From the NCBI GenBank assembly GCA_035041965.1, contig JAPYMA010002875.1, forward strand, positions 248,001 through 312,000: a DNA stretch of 64,000 nt, in the 5' to 3' direction. Position numbers and translations under genes: made by a program. The notes beneath the pieces were generated by a model that saw only the letters and a list, made by a program, of their open reading frames with translations, was not told the origin of the DNA and did no database searches. The DNA is from Anisakis pegreffii. Its lineage: Eukaryota > Nematoda > Chromadorea > Rhabditida > Anisakidae. Below, piece after piece: positions 1-16,844 of the stretch. Within the stretch, counting starts at the first letter, position 1, and each line of letters begins with the position of its first letter.

Positions 1-3000
1 CTCAAACAAGCCTTAAAATGGAACAAAAATAATCTGAAAATTATTTGAAGGACGACTCCACCACACATCCCTCTCCTCTGAAAGGCTAAAACGGTTTTAA
101 ACGAACTAAATATTCATATTAACGTTATACTATCATCTATAGCATTTTTATGCAATCAGTTCTTGAAATCACTGATGTACTTAATTTCTATCAACACAAC
201 GAACCAAATCTGACAGCTATGGATATCAAGTGAAAGTATCCTGATTGTGGAGGTGCTCACTTGTAACAGTTAAGTTTACAAATCCAGACTGCTACTTTAT
301 TACGAGTCATTGCATAATAACTAACAGGTATAATCCATATCAGTCGATAACAGACACATCAAAAAATAAAAAGTGAAAATTAAAACAAACCGAAGCGCGC
401 AACGCCGTCGGCTCAACAGTTGGGTCGATAAGTTTTAAAAGTGCAACAAGTCCCAAAAGCAATTTAATTCTCGCCAACGGTCAATCTCGTGAGCTCTCAC
501 TCGAATCTTCTTCAACAACAAATCCAACTTCTATAAACCCTGAAGCAGTCGGCTGAATAAATAACTTAATAATTTGGAGGATAATTGATACATGATTTTT
601 AAATATGTGATAAACTTGGTTCACTTCAGTAACTGGGTAGTATGGGTTTTTTTTACGTGAAGAGGAACTGAAACGGACTGTAAGTGAAGAACGAATGAGC
701 AGATTAGAACTGGGATAGACTAGTGATAATTTTCAATGCTTTTTCTCGTGAACCACGACGTACGTTCGCAACGGTAGCCTCGCTTTTGCGAAAGTCGTCA
801 TTTATTTCTCACATATCCCATCCCGTAAATCAAGTCTCATGAACTCGTTGAAAGCAGACAGCTTATCTTTGAGAAATTTCATTCCATTTTTCACTTATAC
901 CATCACCTATAACAGATTTCTTTCGCATTCATATACGAATCACTTATTGCTGAGCTCTTCAGAGAGATGCAGACATTGGCAACAATTCGTTTCGAAAGTT
1001 GACAGTGTTCAGGAAGAAACTTCGCAACCATCATTACAGCGTTATATTGCGATGACCCGCTGTGAAAGTGATGCGAATGTAGGGGTGGGCTGCGAACTTT
1101 TGCAGAGGAAGATAGATGGGATGGATGGTAATGATAGAAGGACTGGGGAGCTGTATGAGTTCGTGAATCCATCAGATCATACTGTCTAGTTCCTATCCTT
1201 GAACTGTACTGTATCTATAAATCAACGAGAAAATATAGCAAAAACACCGTCCGTCATTATTTTGACAATCTTCAATTTGCGTTGATCTCAAAACAGCCAA
1301 ATAGAAATTGTTAAACATCGCCGGACATTGTAGAGGAACGTTCAACAAATATCGTGAAAGTTTTGCTTCAGGAAAGTAGAGTGGAGAGAAGCGGAGAATG
1401 AGAAGCAGAAAGGATGCTGGGAACTGAAATAAAGTAGAGAATGTGTGAGGTGATCAGTGCTTCGACTCCAACTTCATTAATCCCTGGTCATCGGACCAAT
1501 TTCTTAAGAATAAGAATCCTCTGAGAATGTGTCGCGGCTAGTGCGAAAAGCGAGCATAACTAAATAAATTGAATGAAATATAAGTTGATGAAAAATGATG
1601 ATGTGAGTTAAGAAAAGTGCGTGAACAAGAATGAAATAATCTTGCAAAAGGCTGATGTTGCAGCAGTGTAACGCTAGGCTTTGAGGATTCGATCAGTTGA
1701 GAGGGCGCGAGTTCGATTCCGTAACGGTCCAAAATATTTGTTGAATTTCGATAACATTATTAAAAGAAATAAGGAAAAAATGAAATGAAGGAGAAAGATG
1801 AGCAGGGCTTAGTTTCGACAGAATGAGGTCTCGTTTTTATAAGAGTTAAAGGGAGACGTATATCCATCCAGCTGATAGTTCATGAGTGCTTTTAGAAAAT
1901 ATGTTGTCGCACTTAGATTTTAAATCTTTGAGATAATCTCAAATATGGAACTTCCCGTAGAATCAATAGGACCATATTCGTAATAATCGACCAAAATTAA
2001 TGGATCACATTCAGGTGGTTTTTACCTTCAGACCTGGTCATATCTCGTTTATGAAAAGCATTAGAAAAACACTTCGATTCCTTGAGATATAATCTTACAC
2101 AAATTCATAATTTGATCGAACTGATGTTTCTTAATGGCTTGTCTTAAATGCATAGTGTATGTTCAGGTGGGCTGTATCCTTAGACCTCGTCAGCGTCATG
2201 ATAACCAATATAATCGGTCATTGCGAAGTACACGTTTATTTTAAGGAAAGTGTGTATTTTATAGCAAGGAAAGTTCGATTAGTTGCGATGATCGATCACA
2301 ATTAATTGAGACTTGATATTCATTAAATATTCACCATTCAATAAAAAGACCGGCACCCTCAGAACTTGACAGCATCATGATAATTCTTGATAACCATCTT
2401 GTAGACAACGTTCTGCAATTGCATAAAAACATATTGAAATATTTTTCACTGCAACTTTCAACCGCCTGAGAAACAGCTCTAAAAACATTCAAAAACAATG
2501 GTCGCAGGACTGTCGTCTATTTAATATTTGGTTTCAATGCCGGCAGTCGGTAGATTGAGGTTTTTTCGTGTTTTATTAGACTTCTCTGTTGTTCCAACTT
2601 AGTGCATTGCAAACGAAGAGAAATGTTCGTTAATCACAGGATCATGTCCCCTCTCCTGTACGACTGAAGCACATCAACAAGAACCATCATTATGGTCCAT
2701 TTAGACCATAGTGATGACTCTTTCTGTAATGTCAGTTCACGATACGTCTTCAATTTTATTGTAATGTCATCAGAAAATGAACACGTAGAATTGAAAATAA
2801 ACAAGAAACAAACCAAAGACAGATTTACTATTAATTTCATCGTTGCAGCATATCGGAAGCATGTTATTTAGCCCCTTTTTGTTCCACTTTAAATTCATTT
2901 TATTAGTCTTTGTTGTGGTGTTTTAAACTTGCTGCTTGAAGTGACAGTTTGCACCTTTCGATTGTTACGTATTTATTGGAAATAAACCAAATTTTGAAAC

Positions 3001-5294
3001 GTTTATCATGGTGATCAGCACCGATAATGCGGAATAAGACAAAAATACAGGAATATATACAAAAGTGACGTCTACATAAGTATGCTATCAAGTTTATTCC
3101 ATCCAACAGCAATTTTATCAAACGAATACGAACATACGAGATTACGAGTATGATAAAGATTCGAGAAGATGAAAAATTAATTCGGTGTCCGAGAATCGCA
3201 TGTGAAGATGAAAGAGGTGTTGCAGGTTCTCTTCACACTTTCTTCTTTTTCATCATTCTCTTTCAGCACACTGCTCTCCTTTCCACGCTCTACAAATGCC
3301 GTTCTTTCAATGTTATCTGTCTTCACTTAACCAACCGAACACCTTCTCGCAAACCACTTAATTCTACTCAATTGATCTTCCTGGATTCCTCTATGGATAT
3401 CTTGAATAAGATCTGCTAAATTTACCTCCAAATTTTTACGTATTTCTGATGTAAGTATTTAAAAAAAGGCAGAGGAAACATCACCTTACCGCTATAACAT
3501 TACTTATTCAATTTGCACACAAATGTCACATCCTGACATTCAGGTACCTTTGACAGGAAGACAACTGATTTTTTCTCGCTGCAACACTTACTTCCCATCC
3601 AGTGCTGCAAATCGCATCTCATTTGTAACATTCATCTTCTCAGTTTGAAATAAAGCGTTCATTCTCACGTTCCGATTGGGACGGATATACTTTAGATCAG
3701 TCCGTAAATAGTGTGGCTTTACGAGTGACTTTTATCAGTTCAGTTTGAAATTTCCTTTCCCCATTTTAAGTCCGAGGTGTCACAATTAAGAAGAATTGTT
3801 CATTTTGCTGCGCTTCTTTCTTAGACGACAACACGTTTTCCATGCTATTTTTCATTCCTTGAAACTGAACGAAAGAATGAAGAGAGACTGCAACGGCATG
3901 GTTGATTCCATTTGATGTTGCGGCGGCATTGAGTTGTCGGTCGAGTTGAGCTTATCCAGTTGCTGTGAAGTGGATTGAACCGAATTGATTGAATCGGTTC
4001 AGTTCAATGAATTCAGGTCGGTTGAGTTGGCCTTTTTATTGAATCCTATATTCACTGTTGAAGGAATTTTGGAACATTGGTCAGACGTAGGAGAAGTGAA
4101 GAACCGTACGGGCGATCCTAGCGTACAATTATTAGTTATTTCACATGAATCTTTTTGGAGAAGTCGTTCGCCGAATCATTGTATATCATTAACATTCTTA
4201 TCGTTCTGTTTGGTTAAATCAGAAGTGATTTTTCTAATTGCTCGTGTAACAAACTTGTCAAGATGTGGCGTGACTTAAGGATCCACTGAACAAATCTAGC
4301 AGCACCGCTACCATCACTCTTTCACATCGCCAACCTGAAACCTGTGATGTGTCTGTTGAAACTGTTCTTGCTGAACCAATGCGTCAGCTGACCGTATAGT
4401 TCAACAACAGTCGAGATTCCATTTCTCTCTTCTCTCTCTCTTCTCTCATCTGTGTGTTTCTCTCGATTACGCATCTACTGAGCGCTGCTTGTTCAGTCAG
4501 CCGCTCGCACCGACACTGTTGAATGGTATTCATTATAGATGACGTCTTGTACAATATTTTGCAATCAATTTTCAAATCCTCCAACGACACCTTCAGAAAA
4601 CGACCCAGTGCCTTGATCGCAAGCTCTTCTGCTTGAATTTCATTCCCATACCTTGGATTCTGCGTAAGATCTCTCTTACGCCTGAAGACTGACCTTTTAG
4701 TACCGACGACGTTTCTTCAATAGCAAAATCGGCACTCTTGCTGCTAAAGGGCGCCACTGCGCGCATATATTTAGATTACCACTTTGCCGCATGTGTAGAT
4801 ATACAATTCGAAGTCAGATCAGGAGTATGCTTAAACTTAGACTTACGCTTAGCCCGATGCAGTCAGTCATTAATTAGTCAATCAATTGATGTCATTCATG
4901 AAAAATTTATTGCACATATGTAATCATCGAAATTTTAATGAAATCTTCTGTCATTATTATGGTGATTTTCAAGTCGGAAAAAATCTATTCGTTGATGGCA
5001 AACGTCATGTGTGAATAAGAATTTGTTCAACTGAAATATGTCAATTTTCAAATATTTTCCTTATTCTGCACGACAATTTTGATATGAATTATCGTCTTGT
5101 TTAAATCCAGTAAGTGTAGGATTAATGCCATATGAAGTTAACATTCGCAACATCGCACAAATGAGTTGCTTGAACAAGCACTGAACAAAGCTCATAAAAT
5201 GATGTTCTAATTTTGAAATATCAGGCTCGTGAATTATGTGTTAAAGTGTCGTTGAGAGAACGTTCTCACTGAATTGATTGTAAACTAATTCAAA
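1..5294. other. Upstream intergenic stretch, no supported gene
   Basis: I see no recognisable protein family in this stretch. Open frames such as 839-1189 (+) and 3150-3419 (+) have no family resemblance and no matching frames nearby. The only one with any shape is 2634-2840 (-): it starts with a Lys followed by a hydrophobic run of about 18 residues and a polar cleavage-like region (STCSFSDD), as a signal peptide would, but it is only 68 codons and unsupported. There is a pyrimidine-rich CT run near 4425-4450. The last part presumably contains the promoter of the SMAD gene that begins at 5295, but I cannot point to a specific element. Confidence 0.5.
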
Positions 5295-9518
<4,224 letters not shown>

Positions 9519-10827
9519 CTGAACATTTGAGTTGATTTCACTGCGCGTACGAGACAGTCCTTGATTTGGTTGAATCATTATTGATGAATATAATGATGAT
9601 ACTATACGGTTATGTACATAGTTGGTTAAATGCCTGATGCCTTACTGTTTCGCTCAGTAAATGTACTCGTTGTCGATAGCATTTTTAGACTGATAACAAC
9701 CCGGAAATGACTTCTGCTTCTTTTTCAGTACTTTTGTTTGCTCTAATGATAGCACTCTATAGTAGTTGTCAGTGAATGATATTTTTATCGTTCAACAATA
9801 TTTTTATATACTGTGTATTTAAATAAATATACTGTTGTTTATATATCGTACGATCAAATTATATTCTTCAAATAAACTTATTTTTGTTCTGTTACGTTGA
9901 AGTCATTGGCCTTAAAAACTGCTTCATCTTCCACAAAACAACAACAATCATGAGGAAAGGGATAATGATAAAAATACTGCTATTACTGCAAAGTAATATT
10001 ACTTGTTACTTCAACAGTGCCAGTAAATTAAGTAATAATGAGTAAGAAATACAACATTGGTGAAATTATTTTCATGACGAGAATTTGTGCACATAAATGT
10101 TCATAACTGAAATGAGTCAAATAAATAGCCCGCAAGCGTCGTTGTGAATGAGATCCACACGGACCACAAGGGGTCCATCCTATCGGTTTAACCCACTAAA
10201 TGGTAATGATTTACAGAGCACTCCATAAAATCAGATGGTAGATGAACAAATGCTTTCGAGACAACTAGAAAATGCTCAAACTCATCATGACCAGCAATAC
10301 AAATCGTGAGCGAGCAGTTCATACAAACACAGCACTGAAACGTTCTTAACATATTCGGCTGTTCTTGATTTCAACATGCCAAAGTCGGCTGATTAGTGTA
10401 CTGTTTAGGACGTTAGCAATGGTTCGTCAATCAATTTTTGTGTATCATTATCAATTTTGCCCTGCTGAACATGATATTTGATTTTTAAATTGGCGGTTTA
10501 ATCACAATGAACGTAAAATTTTGTTTTTCTGCTGATAACAACAAACAAACAACAATATGAAAATATTTACATTAATTCACATCCGTATGAGATCTCTTAA
10601 CTTGTCGATGACACTGAGCATTTGTTTTTGTCGTATGGAATAACTCGATGCCTCATCTAATCGATTCACAAAACTGTCAGCACTCAACTGAAATTATGAT
10701 CATTCAATCCGTCACTGAACACCCCCACAACCATTCATTTCCTTCCCTCCACGTAAATTTCGTCTCGCATCTACTAACCGACTGTCTCTATAAAGAATAT
10801 AACCGACTGCGCCATACACAATCCACG
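9519..10827. other. Intergenic stretch downstream of the SMAD gene
   Basis: No gene seen. The SMAD stop is at 9516-9518. AATAAA-like motifs occur nearby (for example around 9822-9830 and 9871-9876) and could serve the SMAD 3' end. The open frame 10648-10857 (+) has no family resemblance and overlaps the end of a minus-strand gene candidate. Confidence 0.4.
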
Positions 10828-11902
10828 TCACTTCCCGAAAAAGTTGTCCATCGTTGAGCACAATGGTTTGTTTAAACAATTTCTGCGAATGACAATCAAT
10901 GTTACAATAATAATAACAGTTATAACCTTCGTCGGTTTTTTGAAGAACGATCCAAAACTAGCGGAATCAATACGTAGCACTGGTGGTGCCTCGGGTCGTT
11001 TACGTTTCATCTTATTTGTTTTTGTATTCATCACCTGATGTGGGCTCTGTTTCTGTAACTTTATCAATAGGATCATCGAATGATTTGTTTACATAATATC
11101 TTCATCCTATGAAAAAATTTTTACTTACGATCAGAACTCGCGAAGTTCCTGAAATCGACAGAAAAGTGATCATAAAAGAAAACTGATGAAGAATTCCAAA
11201 AAGCAAAGGAAACGTCATCATTTGAATAGAAAACGAAGTGCTGATGATTGGATCTTTAAGAATCACCTTTAAACTGGGTACTCCTTTTATTCCAGATGTT
11301 TTGGGCTGAGCATCTTCGAGATGTTCATCTTCCACACTCCATTTGTTATCAATTACTCTTTGATTGTTCAATCTGTAACCAAATTATTGTTCTTCCTATT
11401 GATATCACAAAAATTTGTTCCATTAATAGGAATTTATCTGCAGCAAACAATGCAACGAGTACATATGAAATTAGCTCATGAGAATCAAACCTAATTTCAC
11501 TTAAATGATAGTTTTTGTTGACATTTGGAAACTCAAAAGCACAGAACAACTCCATTAACAGATGAACTCTTAAATTTTAACACATTATCTCATTTGTTGA
11601 CCTCATTCCGCCAGCAGTTTTCTACTTGAAAATCGACTCAAAAGCAACGCTAAATTGATAAATCATTCCATTAAAATATTTCGAATTCATTCATACAACA
11701 GTAAACAGCAATCCCATATTCAAACAGACACACTCTTATAAATTTACCGTTCAGTGATCGAACTGATTTCTTCAGAACTCGCACCAACGAACTTAGCCAA
11801 AGTAAAAGTTGCTTTAGAATGACCGATTTCATGGCATTGCTGAGGTCGACTCTGCCATAACAGAGCACTATCCATGCCTTTACGCAACACATCACGAGCA
11901 TT
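10828..11902 (-). CDS. Spliced minus-strand exons, probable 3' end of the FANCM-like gene
   Basis: Three exons join in phase: 11902-11748 (begins NARDVLRKGMDSALLWQ, ends phase 2), 11357-11267 (RVIDNKWSVEDEHLEDAQPK, phase 0) and 11052-10927 (KQSPHQVMNTKTNKMKRKRP, ending with GSFFKKPTK). Coding character is good. The first exon has a C-terminal part (TLAKFVGASSEEISSITER) that resembles the second hairpin of the HhH2 domain at the end of XPF/FANCM proteins. A candidate 44-nt intron follows (10926-10883). If it is retained, the frame runs on to CSTMDNFFGK-stop, shaped like a C-terminal PCNA-interacting peptide; if it is removed, a different frame follows. FANCM is known to bind PCNA and to end in ERCC4/HhH2, so these may be its last exons, but I could not trace the link to 13.75 kb. 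A separate gene is the alternative. Confidence 0.5.
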
Positions 11903-12883
11903 CTGTAACATTCAGCATACTGATGATGAAAATAGAATCAATGACAGTGAGCGCAACAATAATTGCTGTGACACAATTACTAGTATGTTATCACTGTGCA
12001 TGTCACCAATAATCATCAATGAACATATTCTCCAACAACGTTCAAAACGCAAAATCACTTCAAATGAATTTAATTAACAATGAAATAACGCCATACATGA
12101 ACGATATTCTCATAAACGTCCTTCCCTCCATCAGCGTTGAGTCGTTCCTCAAAGGCCAATCGATCGAGAGTCGAAAGCATTCCACTGCTGTAACTTATAT
12201 TACTTCACCAATGAAACATTCGAATGAATATATCCGTTCTGTGGTTAAAAACAAAAATTCCTTATACGAATGTGGAGCTATTGAAGGTGAGATTTTATGC
12301 ACTGAAAGCCATGAAATTCGATTATTAAACAATATATTTAATCAATTAATACAATAAATAGAAGAGAATCAAGTCAAATGATTACTTTTCATCACGTTTT
12401 GTTGACCAAAATTCGATTATTTTTGGGATTTGAATACGATGAAAAAGTTGTGGATTATCAGTGCATAATTGAACGCCCCTCATAGTTCTCTCATCAACAC
12501 ACTCTTTACAGCTTGCTTCAGACGTTAACGGACGAATATTCTGCAATTGTTCATCGCTTTTCAACAGACATTTCATAGAAGTTCAAAAGCTGATATTATT
12601 ATTCATATGAAAAATGGTAGTTTAAAAGATAAAAATTCTCAGATAAACACGAACGGTTTCGTATGCATTCGTTCGTATTGCGTATAATTCGGCATCGTTA
12701 CTCATATTTATTTTGCTCGTGTAATACAATGACGAAAGTCTGCAAATTATGTTCGAATTGGTTGGTAACTTATTGCTATCAAAAGATTTACTCAAAAACG
12801 TTAAATTATTCTTTCGCTGTTTCCAAAAATTATAGAGACATTTATATTTATATGAAACATCAAGGTTTTCAGTGAAAAATAAC

Positions 12884-13203
12884 GACTGGGTCAAAGACTG
12901 CAAAGAACTGAAATCGCATACCCTTCATCCATACAAACAAGAAGATCCACATACCCAACATTCAGTTCTATAGGTTGGGAATCACAAGGACAGACAATAA
13001 CCGTACACACGCCTGCCTACAATAAGGCTCACCATGTTGTTATGATAAATTCCTCTCTATTAAAGGCAACCATTAACTTAAACTTCTTAAGAGATAAAGA
13101 TGATAAACTTCTACTGGAACTTACCAACAATGAGCGTTCCGAAAAGCTTTGTACAGCCCTCGTACCTGAATTTTGGTTAATTTATTTTTGTTGCAGTCAT
13201 TAA
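12884..13203 (+). other. Unidentified open stretch of about 105 codons without a start
   Basis: One plus-strand frame stays open from just after a stop at about 12881 to a stop at 13201-13203. The protein has coding-like composition (segments WESQGQTITVHTPAYNKAHH, LLKATINLNFLRDKDDK and LLLELTNNERSEKLCTAL), while the opposite strand is full of stops. There is no in-frame ATG before its middle and I found no good acceptor, so it is either an internal exon of something unseen or a relic of a mobile element. I do not recognise the family. Confidence 0.3.
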
Positions 13204-13345
13204 CCGAAATTCGAATAGTGATATCAATCCAACTCGCGTATAAGTAGATTGTGAACAGAAACTAATTTACAGTATTGAGAATTATGAAAAATTGAGATGA
13301 ATGGAAGAAAAGATTAAAAACGAACGTCGTTCATAAACGATTGCA

Positions 13346-13722
13346 TTGATTTTCGCTCGCGTCTGTGCGAAATGTTTCTTGAGTATTGCAACGACTGCCG
13401 CGTTATACGAAGTTCCTCGATTACGACACAATAAAACAACAACCAACTTTTGGCCTCGCATCAGATCCGCTCCTCAAAATATAAGCGCGAAGTATTGCAA
13501 TTACGGCCAGCTCGGTTCGATCACGTAATTTCGAAAAAATCAATGTCCTTTCCAACTCACGTTCACTTTTTTAGAGTCGATGGAGGGAATGGTTGCAAAT
13601 TTTAAAAAATTGCATATAGAATTTACGAAGAAGCATTCGAATTCGAATCAGAGAAACGATGTTTTCTTGCTGATCAACCAACCGAGACGGGAAGAAGTGG
13701 AACTCGTTGAAGAAATAAATTA
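13346..13722 (+). CDS. Possible small two-exon gene, unknown
   Basis: A plus-strand exon ending at a donor near 13512 (segment NFWPRIRSAPQNISAKYCNY) joins in phase 1 to an exon that follows a strong polypyrimidine acceptor (CTTTTTTAG, exon from 13575) and ends at a stop at 13720-13722. The second exon encodes ESMEGMVANFKKLHIEF and ends EEVELVEEIN. The N-terminal part is basic and hydroxylated, like a mitochondrial presequence, but I find no in-frame ATG. The minus strand across the second exon is also open (FPSRLVDQQENIVSLIRIRM) and could instead belong to the FANCM-like gene. Function unknown. Confidence 0.27.
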
Positions 13723-13753
13723 ATAAAGTTAAGAACAGGTAAGCGATGATTAC

Positions 13754-16736
13754 GAGACGTTGACATAAGGATCATGTGGTGAGGGTTTTGAAAAACTGAA
13801 CATCACATAGGAGAGAAGATGAATATAAATTACTGTATTTATGCAGCGCATTTTCGATGATCTTCAACAGACTCGTTGATTTATGCGAACACAATTCATT
13901 GGTTTTTGATAGATCACGTCTTAAGAATGCTTCCTTCAGATGGACATTCGACTCAATTATATGCTCGATCGTGGCACTTTGAGTAATTATCGCTGAAATT
14001 CAGTTGGTATGTAATATAGCAAATATGATGTGAACAATTAGCACTGTAATATAAATTGCATGAAGTATTCCCTAAAATTCACGAAAACGTTTAGATAAAT
14101 TGATTGGATTCACGGCGAAATTTAAATAATCTTTTGAACAAAGCGTCACACTAATCGGAACCAACTGCAAAACCAAATAAAATTTCCACTGTCCACCTAC
14201 ATTGTACAGCACATGCAAAAGCAGTTATACCATCACACATCAGTGAATCATATATAATGAATAAATTCTCAGCATCCTTAAAAATATCCAACAAATGCGG
14301 CATTCGTAATTCAACAGTCTTCCGCAACGACCTCAACGAATAATTTGCTAACTGTTGTAATGAACCACTCGGAAGCACATCTCCTTCACTCATGATTGAA
14401 ATCAATCGAGATATCGCCTGATAAAGCAATATTATTATTAATGTCATTGTCTATATTATTAGCACTATTATCATAATTATATTGTAATAAATGAGCAGTA
14501 TACAATAAACAAGTTCATATTCAAATAAATGCAACCTTATTTGGATCACAATTCAAAAGGAGAAGATTCCCAACTTGAATCAGGCTCACTTAAAGGTTGA
14601 GATGATCATTATATTTATTCAGGTCTACACAAAATATCACTTGTTAGAGTTTTCATCTACTTGCTTTATGTATGAGTGATGCTTTGTAAAGGTTGTACAC
14701 CCGTGAATACCTATGAACAAACGGTGTGAACATGAGTTATATGCGAATTGAAATTTGAATCTGTTCAAGTTCGTGTTCAATCGAGCGCAAACAACAACAA
14801 TTAACATACCTCAATCAGAGCATCAGCAATAGATCCCATTTCAGGTGTTATTGATACGTAAATATCACGCATCAATGGTGAGCATATCGTATATAAAATA
14901 GCATTTTTGAACGAACATTGAGATCTTATCAAACCAATTTGTAAGTTCATAACAATCAATTGTAACGATGGCACTTTCATTATGCGATGATCCGTTAATG
15001 CCAATATTCGAAATTTACCCTTGAAATCAAAATGACATACCATTAGCATTTGACCTGAGCCCGCATTCATTGTCAATAAGTATCAGTAGTGCAAAACACT
15101 TGAAAGCACTGAATTATTTTGATATGCGTCTTAGACGTTGCGATGTTCAAACAAAAAAATATTGGGAACTGTGTTTATGAGAGATTGACAATCGAAACTG
15201 ACCTTACTCAGAATAAAGGAGCGAACCAGCTCGCATACCGGATGAGAGCCAATCATGGCTCGTTGTGCCTCATCAACAACTAATAAACTTACCTCCGCGC
15301 CATCTATTCCTTCTTTCACATCCGACAGCACTATCTGAGGTCAACAATACTTAATTCCATCACAATTTCAGAATCATAAAAATTTGAGGATTTCATTATT
15401 ATTCATAAATGGATGCATTCTTATTCAATCGAATCAAAATTCAACTTAAACACAGTCCCTTTTCTGAGTATAATCGCTACTGTCACTAACTTCATGGTGA
15501 TCTTACTATTTTTGAACGAACATTGTCATTATGAATATGTTACAAATATTATTATCAGAATCGATATTGCTGTGAGTAATATGCATCAATACAACACATC
15601 TGCAGTTGCATGATAATGGCACAACACTCACCTCAGCCGTTGCAAAAACAATCCCACAATTGTTCCATTCCGCAAATCGATCAGACTTCTTCTGATCACC
15701 ATAAACACAAATATCCCTTCTATCACATCCAGTTATATCCATGAACACGCAAATCATATTCCGAATCATTTCTAACGTTACACCAATGTAAACAACTTTT
15801 TTCTGAGGAAACCATCTAAACAACTTCTCATTATGCTCATATGATATTTAAATATAGTTTGTATATCACACGTAATCAACGAGGAATACCCTTTCGAAAA
15901 GCACAACTTCAAAAATGATTAACACTGATGTAATCAAACGGTTCGTCGAAAAAGGAACGAAACTGAATTTTTAGCCAATACCAAAAGATGAATAAATAAG
16001 GAGAAATTCACCAACCGTCGAAAATTAATCATGACCACTGAGGCAACGAAAAATGAATCGAACTCTTTCGGAAGAGCGATAAGTAAATTGTAGAACAACG
16101 ACTCGATTATCAACTGCTTTTGGTATTGACATGATGGAGTATTAACTGGATAATAGAGGTTATTGAAGGCTGCCGATACGGTCCTTGTTATGCTGGAACT
16201 CGTTTCTTTCAATAAAAACTTATCTGATGAAATCTACAATCACATAATAATATATCACCCATTTGTGCACAGTGATGCCAATGGAGGGAACATGTAAATA
16301 GCATGACACTTAAGAAGTATAAAATTCAAAATTATTCAGGGATTGCATAACTTTTCAGAAAAATAAACGAATTCAAAATTCAATTTCATGAGATTTCACT
16401 GATACATCCTCGCGGATTAGAAAAAGCGACCAGAAACTTCGACAAACTTGATGATTTAATTAATTGCCAAATGCATTCAAGAAATTCTGGCACTCGCATG
16501 ATCCAATCTGCTTGAAACTAAATGACTCAACGAAGAGCGTACAAAAGGTAGGGAAAATCACTGAATGATGAAAGTTCAAAGGTGATTTAATAATCAAACA
16601 AAATCCTCCGGTACCTGTGGTCTTCATGAGTGACACATTTCTTAAGCCGTTCTATCTCCCTGTCAGACAACGGCCATGACACTGGTTCTGTTTGAACATA
16701 CTGACGTCGCAAATGAGCAAATCCAAATGGTTCCAT
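13754..16736 (-). CDS. FANCM-family protein with a degenerate, apparently inactive helicase domain
   Basis: Exons 16736-16615, 16192-16016, 15815-15632, 15334-15203, 15019-14810, 14417-14201, 13992-13834 and 13795-13754 are phase-compatible. The product aligns colinearly with animal FANCM, the branch-migration translocase of the Fanconi anaemia core: YYPVNTPSCQYQ, then SLFYNLLIALPKEFDSFF where active enzymes have LPTGLGKTF, RRWFPQKKVVYIGVTLEM for the motif Ia strand, LLVVDEAQRAMIG for motif II (DEAH to DEAQ), and FRILALTDHR where FANCM has FRILALSATPG. After it come MNLQIGLIRS and the helical insert between the RecA domains (SHKSTSLLKIIENALHKY). A last short exon reads HHMILMSTSRNH, like the first strand of RecA domain 2. 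Walker A is gone without any indel, so the fold looks kept while ATPase activity should be lost. I could not find motif VI (QRMGRTGR) downstream. The ATG at 16736 is the first in frame. It is either a pseudoenzyme or a decaying gene; the absence of stops favours the former. Confidence 0.78.
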
Positions 16737-16844
16737 GAGCCTTTCTCTTCATCCAAGTGGTAATCATCGTGACGCTCAAATCAATGAGAAAATGACATTC
16801 TTTAAAATATCGCTAATGTCAAATCGCGCATTCGTTCAAACGGG

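Noticed and set aside
839..1189. 116-codon open frame on the plus strand
   Set aside because: No family resemblance, overlapped by an equally open minus frame, no splice context.
10828..11052. RNase H2 subunit B, because of the SxxDxFFG-like end
   Set aside because: Only the PIP-like end is similar; the rest of the exons do not match that family.
12382..12903. Minus-strand frames (ELYAIRTNAYETVR and a Cys-containing frame) as the ERCC4 domain of the FANCM-like gene
   Set aside because: The two frames do not join in phase to each other or to the exon at 11902, and the ERCC4 catalytic-like motif is not visible.
13346..13528. Plus-strand frame as a complete small mitochondrial protein
   Set aside because: No in-frame ATG and no acceptor upstream; kept only as a low-confidence exon candidate.
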